Assembly: GCA_021521415.1 (NCBI GenBank)
Contig: JAIQDT010007360.1
Coordinates: 62,001 to 126,000, forward strand
Reading direction: 5' to 3'
Length of the DNA stretch: 64,000 nucleotides
Source: Bidens hawaiensis
Taxonomy: Eukaryota; Streptophyta; Magnoliopsida; Asterales; Asteraceae
Position numbers and translations under genes: made by a program. A model generated the notes under the pieces. The model worked only from the letters and a program-made list of their open reading frames with translations, searched no databases and was not told the origin of the DNA. The stretch's first letter is position 1; each line of letters begins with the position of its first letter. Shown here in pieces: positions 62,471-64,000 of this stretch.

Positions 62471-64000
62471 GCGGGGGCGGAGCTGCTTTTTGTAGGACAT
62501 CTTCAGGATCCTGGATACTTGACTTCTTTATTTCTAGGAGCTCCTTGAAGTGGCCCTTTCTTAGAAGATACCCAATTTCTCTCCTCAGGCCAATACAATC
62601 ATCGGTCATATGGCCGAAATCTTCGTGGAAAGCACACCACTTGGACTTATCCTTGAAGTTGACTTCTCATTTTCCCGAGGCCACATTACTTTTTCTCCAA
62701 GATCCTTCATAGCACATATTAAGCTGTTAGTATCAACAGAGAAGCAATACTCAGAAATTCATGGATAATCCTTATCATCATCGTCTTCTTCTTCAACCGC
62801 ACGGACTGATTGGTTGTTGAATTTTGAATAAGGCTTGGGGTTGTTGTTTCTAAATAAGGATCCTTGTTTTGTTTTTAGGTGACTCCTGTTTTGTTGGAGT
62901 TCCTAATCGTTCTTGGATTTTCTTATCATCCTCCAGCCTTATAAACATGAGTGCCCTATTCCTGACTTCATCTAACGTCCTGCAGGGGGTCATAACAAGA
63001 TCTCCATAAAATGTGGAGCCCTTATGTAACCCCATCTTGAATGCCTCAACAACCATAGCCATATCATGATTAGGGATCTCTAGGGCTTCCTTTCCAAACT
63101 TTGTAATAAAATCCCTTAGAGATTCATCACGAAGTTGGATAACTCTATATAAATCACTAGTCAATTTTTGAAATTTTTTACTTCAAGAAAATTGGCTATT
63201 GAATAAATTAACTAAGTGCGAAAAAGAAGTAACAGAGTAGGGAGGAAGACTTAGTAGCCATTTGAGTGCTGATCCTGTTAAAGTTGATCCAAAGCCTTTA
63301 CATAGGTAGGCCTCCTTAAGCCTTTCTGGAATGGGGTTGATTTTCATTCTCTCCCTGTACTGAGCTACATGTTCTTCTGGATCAATTGAGCCATCATACA
63401 CCTTCATATTTGGGGTTTGGAAGCGCTTCGGGATTTCAGCATCACATATTGGTGGAGCAAACCTCGATAGCTTGTGGCTTCCTTCTGAAATTTCAGGAAT
63501 GGGTCGAACCACTCCTGGAACGCTTGATATCATGTGTTTCAGCTTCTGGAGTTCCTTAGACATAGCCTGATTGATACATGTATCTTGCATGGAACCGAGG
63601 TTAGTATTTAAGGATATGTGATTGTAAAAGTTACCTCTTGATTGATTGAATGTCAGCATCCCAGAAAAGTAGCCATAATAGGAAGCATCTTCCAAGGTAG
63701 TTGGTCCACCAGAGGCAATGGTCTGCATAGGGATGACGTCTCCCTCATGAACCTCTGACGATCTTTGATGTTGAAGTCCTGAGGATCCTTGAATCTGCAT
63801 GAAGGATCCTTGGGGTTGAAAGTTGAAGGATCCTTGATGGAATAATTCCGAATATCCTGGCTGAAGGATGGATGATCCTTGCTGAAGGAATGAGGATCCT
63901 TGAGATTGCTGACCCATGGATCCTGGTTGAAGGATGGAGGATATTTGAGCAAGTTGAGCTATGGATCCTGGAGTGGTGAAATCCAACATCCTAGGCATCA
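62471..64000 (-). pseudogene. gag of element E (runs off the window)
   Basis: Minus strand from 63998: MPRMLDFTTPGSIAQLAQIS, the GS/Q-rich region, EVHEGDVIPMQTIASGGPTT, then KELQKLKHMISSVPGVVRPI, RFAPPICDAEIPKRFQTPNM, the capsid-like domain (DPEEHVAQYRERMKINPIPE, LTGSALKWLLSLPPYSVTSF) and 63164-62850 (LYRVIQLRDESLRDFITK). The stretch 63998-63183 is open for 271 codons. The C-terminal knuckle region (about 62650-62600) reads FHEDFGHMTDDCIGLRREIG. It breaks near 63180 (a gap beside NSQFS) and near 62850. The N-terminus is outside the window. Confidence 0.85.

Noticed and set aside
24100..64000. GGATCC as cloning-site (BamHI) artefacts
   Set aside because: The hexamers lie inside codons and LTRs, at homologous places in several copies, with natural variants such as GGATCA and AGGATA.

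Overview
This is plant nuclear DNA, most likely from a large, repeat-rich eudicot genome; Asteraceae is my tentative guess from the style of the retroelements. The evidence is GT-AG introns in two plant-type genes, long-LTR Ty3/gypsy elements, Mutator-like and hAT elements, MITEs and AT-rich intergenic DNA. About 90% of the window is mobile DNA.

Layout. 1-4581: end of a Tekay/Del-like Ty3/gypsy element (decayed pol, polypurine tract, 3.0-kb LTR). 4582-6259: remnant of a minus-strand retroelement with a primer-binding-site motif, then a small broken two-exon ORF. 6260-8607: non-autonomous Mutator-like element with about 87-bp inverted ends, a near-perfect 9-bp target duplication and an internal array of about 33 units of 42 bp. 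9548-12290 (+): an apparently intact six-exon bromodomain gene (566 aa). 13520-16709 (-): a MAC5/RBM22-like CCCH-RRM gene with a nonsense codon in the RRM and no recognisable N-terminus. 17506-19721 and 20560-22893: two solo LTRs of one family, each with a perfect 5-bp target duplication. The second splits a minus-strand MULE transposase pseudogene (20060-23610).

23611-64000 is a nest of Tat-lineage Ty3/gypsy elements. Element Z (minus) sits in the MULE. Element X (plus, 28102-49629, target duplication gcaag) sits in the Z integrase. Element Y (plus, 31874-42363) sits in the X reverse transcriptase. A second minus-strand unit (W/E, 51648 to beyond 64000) sits in the Z reverse transcriptase and looks like a tandem partial duplication. 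Each element runs LTR, PBS, gag, protease, RT, two RNase H domains and integrase, then a conserved spacer with a minisatellite, then an antisense four-exon ORF, polypurine tract and LTR. All copies carry stops or frameshifts.

Three features of this family stand out. (1) A UAG at the same place between protease and RT in all three copies that keep the region, followed by CAA-CCA, CAA-CTA or TAA-TTA; the first two fit the UAG-CAR-YYA readthrough context and the third is one C-to-T change from it. (2) A spliced antisense gene with its own TATA box, present five times in two subfamilies. (3) An extreme excess of the hexamer GGATCC through coding, LTR and spacer sequence. In the first 23.6 kb the hexamer is almost absent. 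The two host-like genes converge tail to tail between the repeat blocks.
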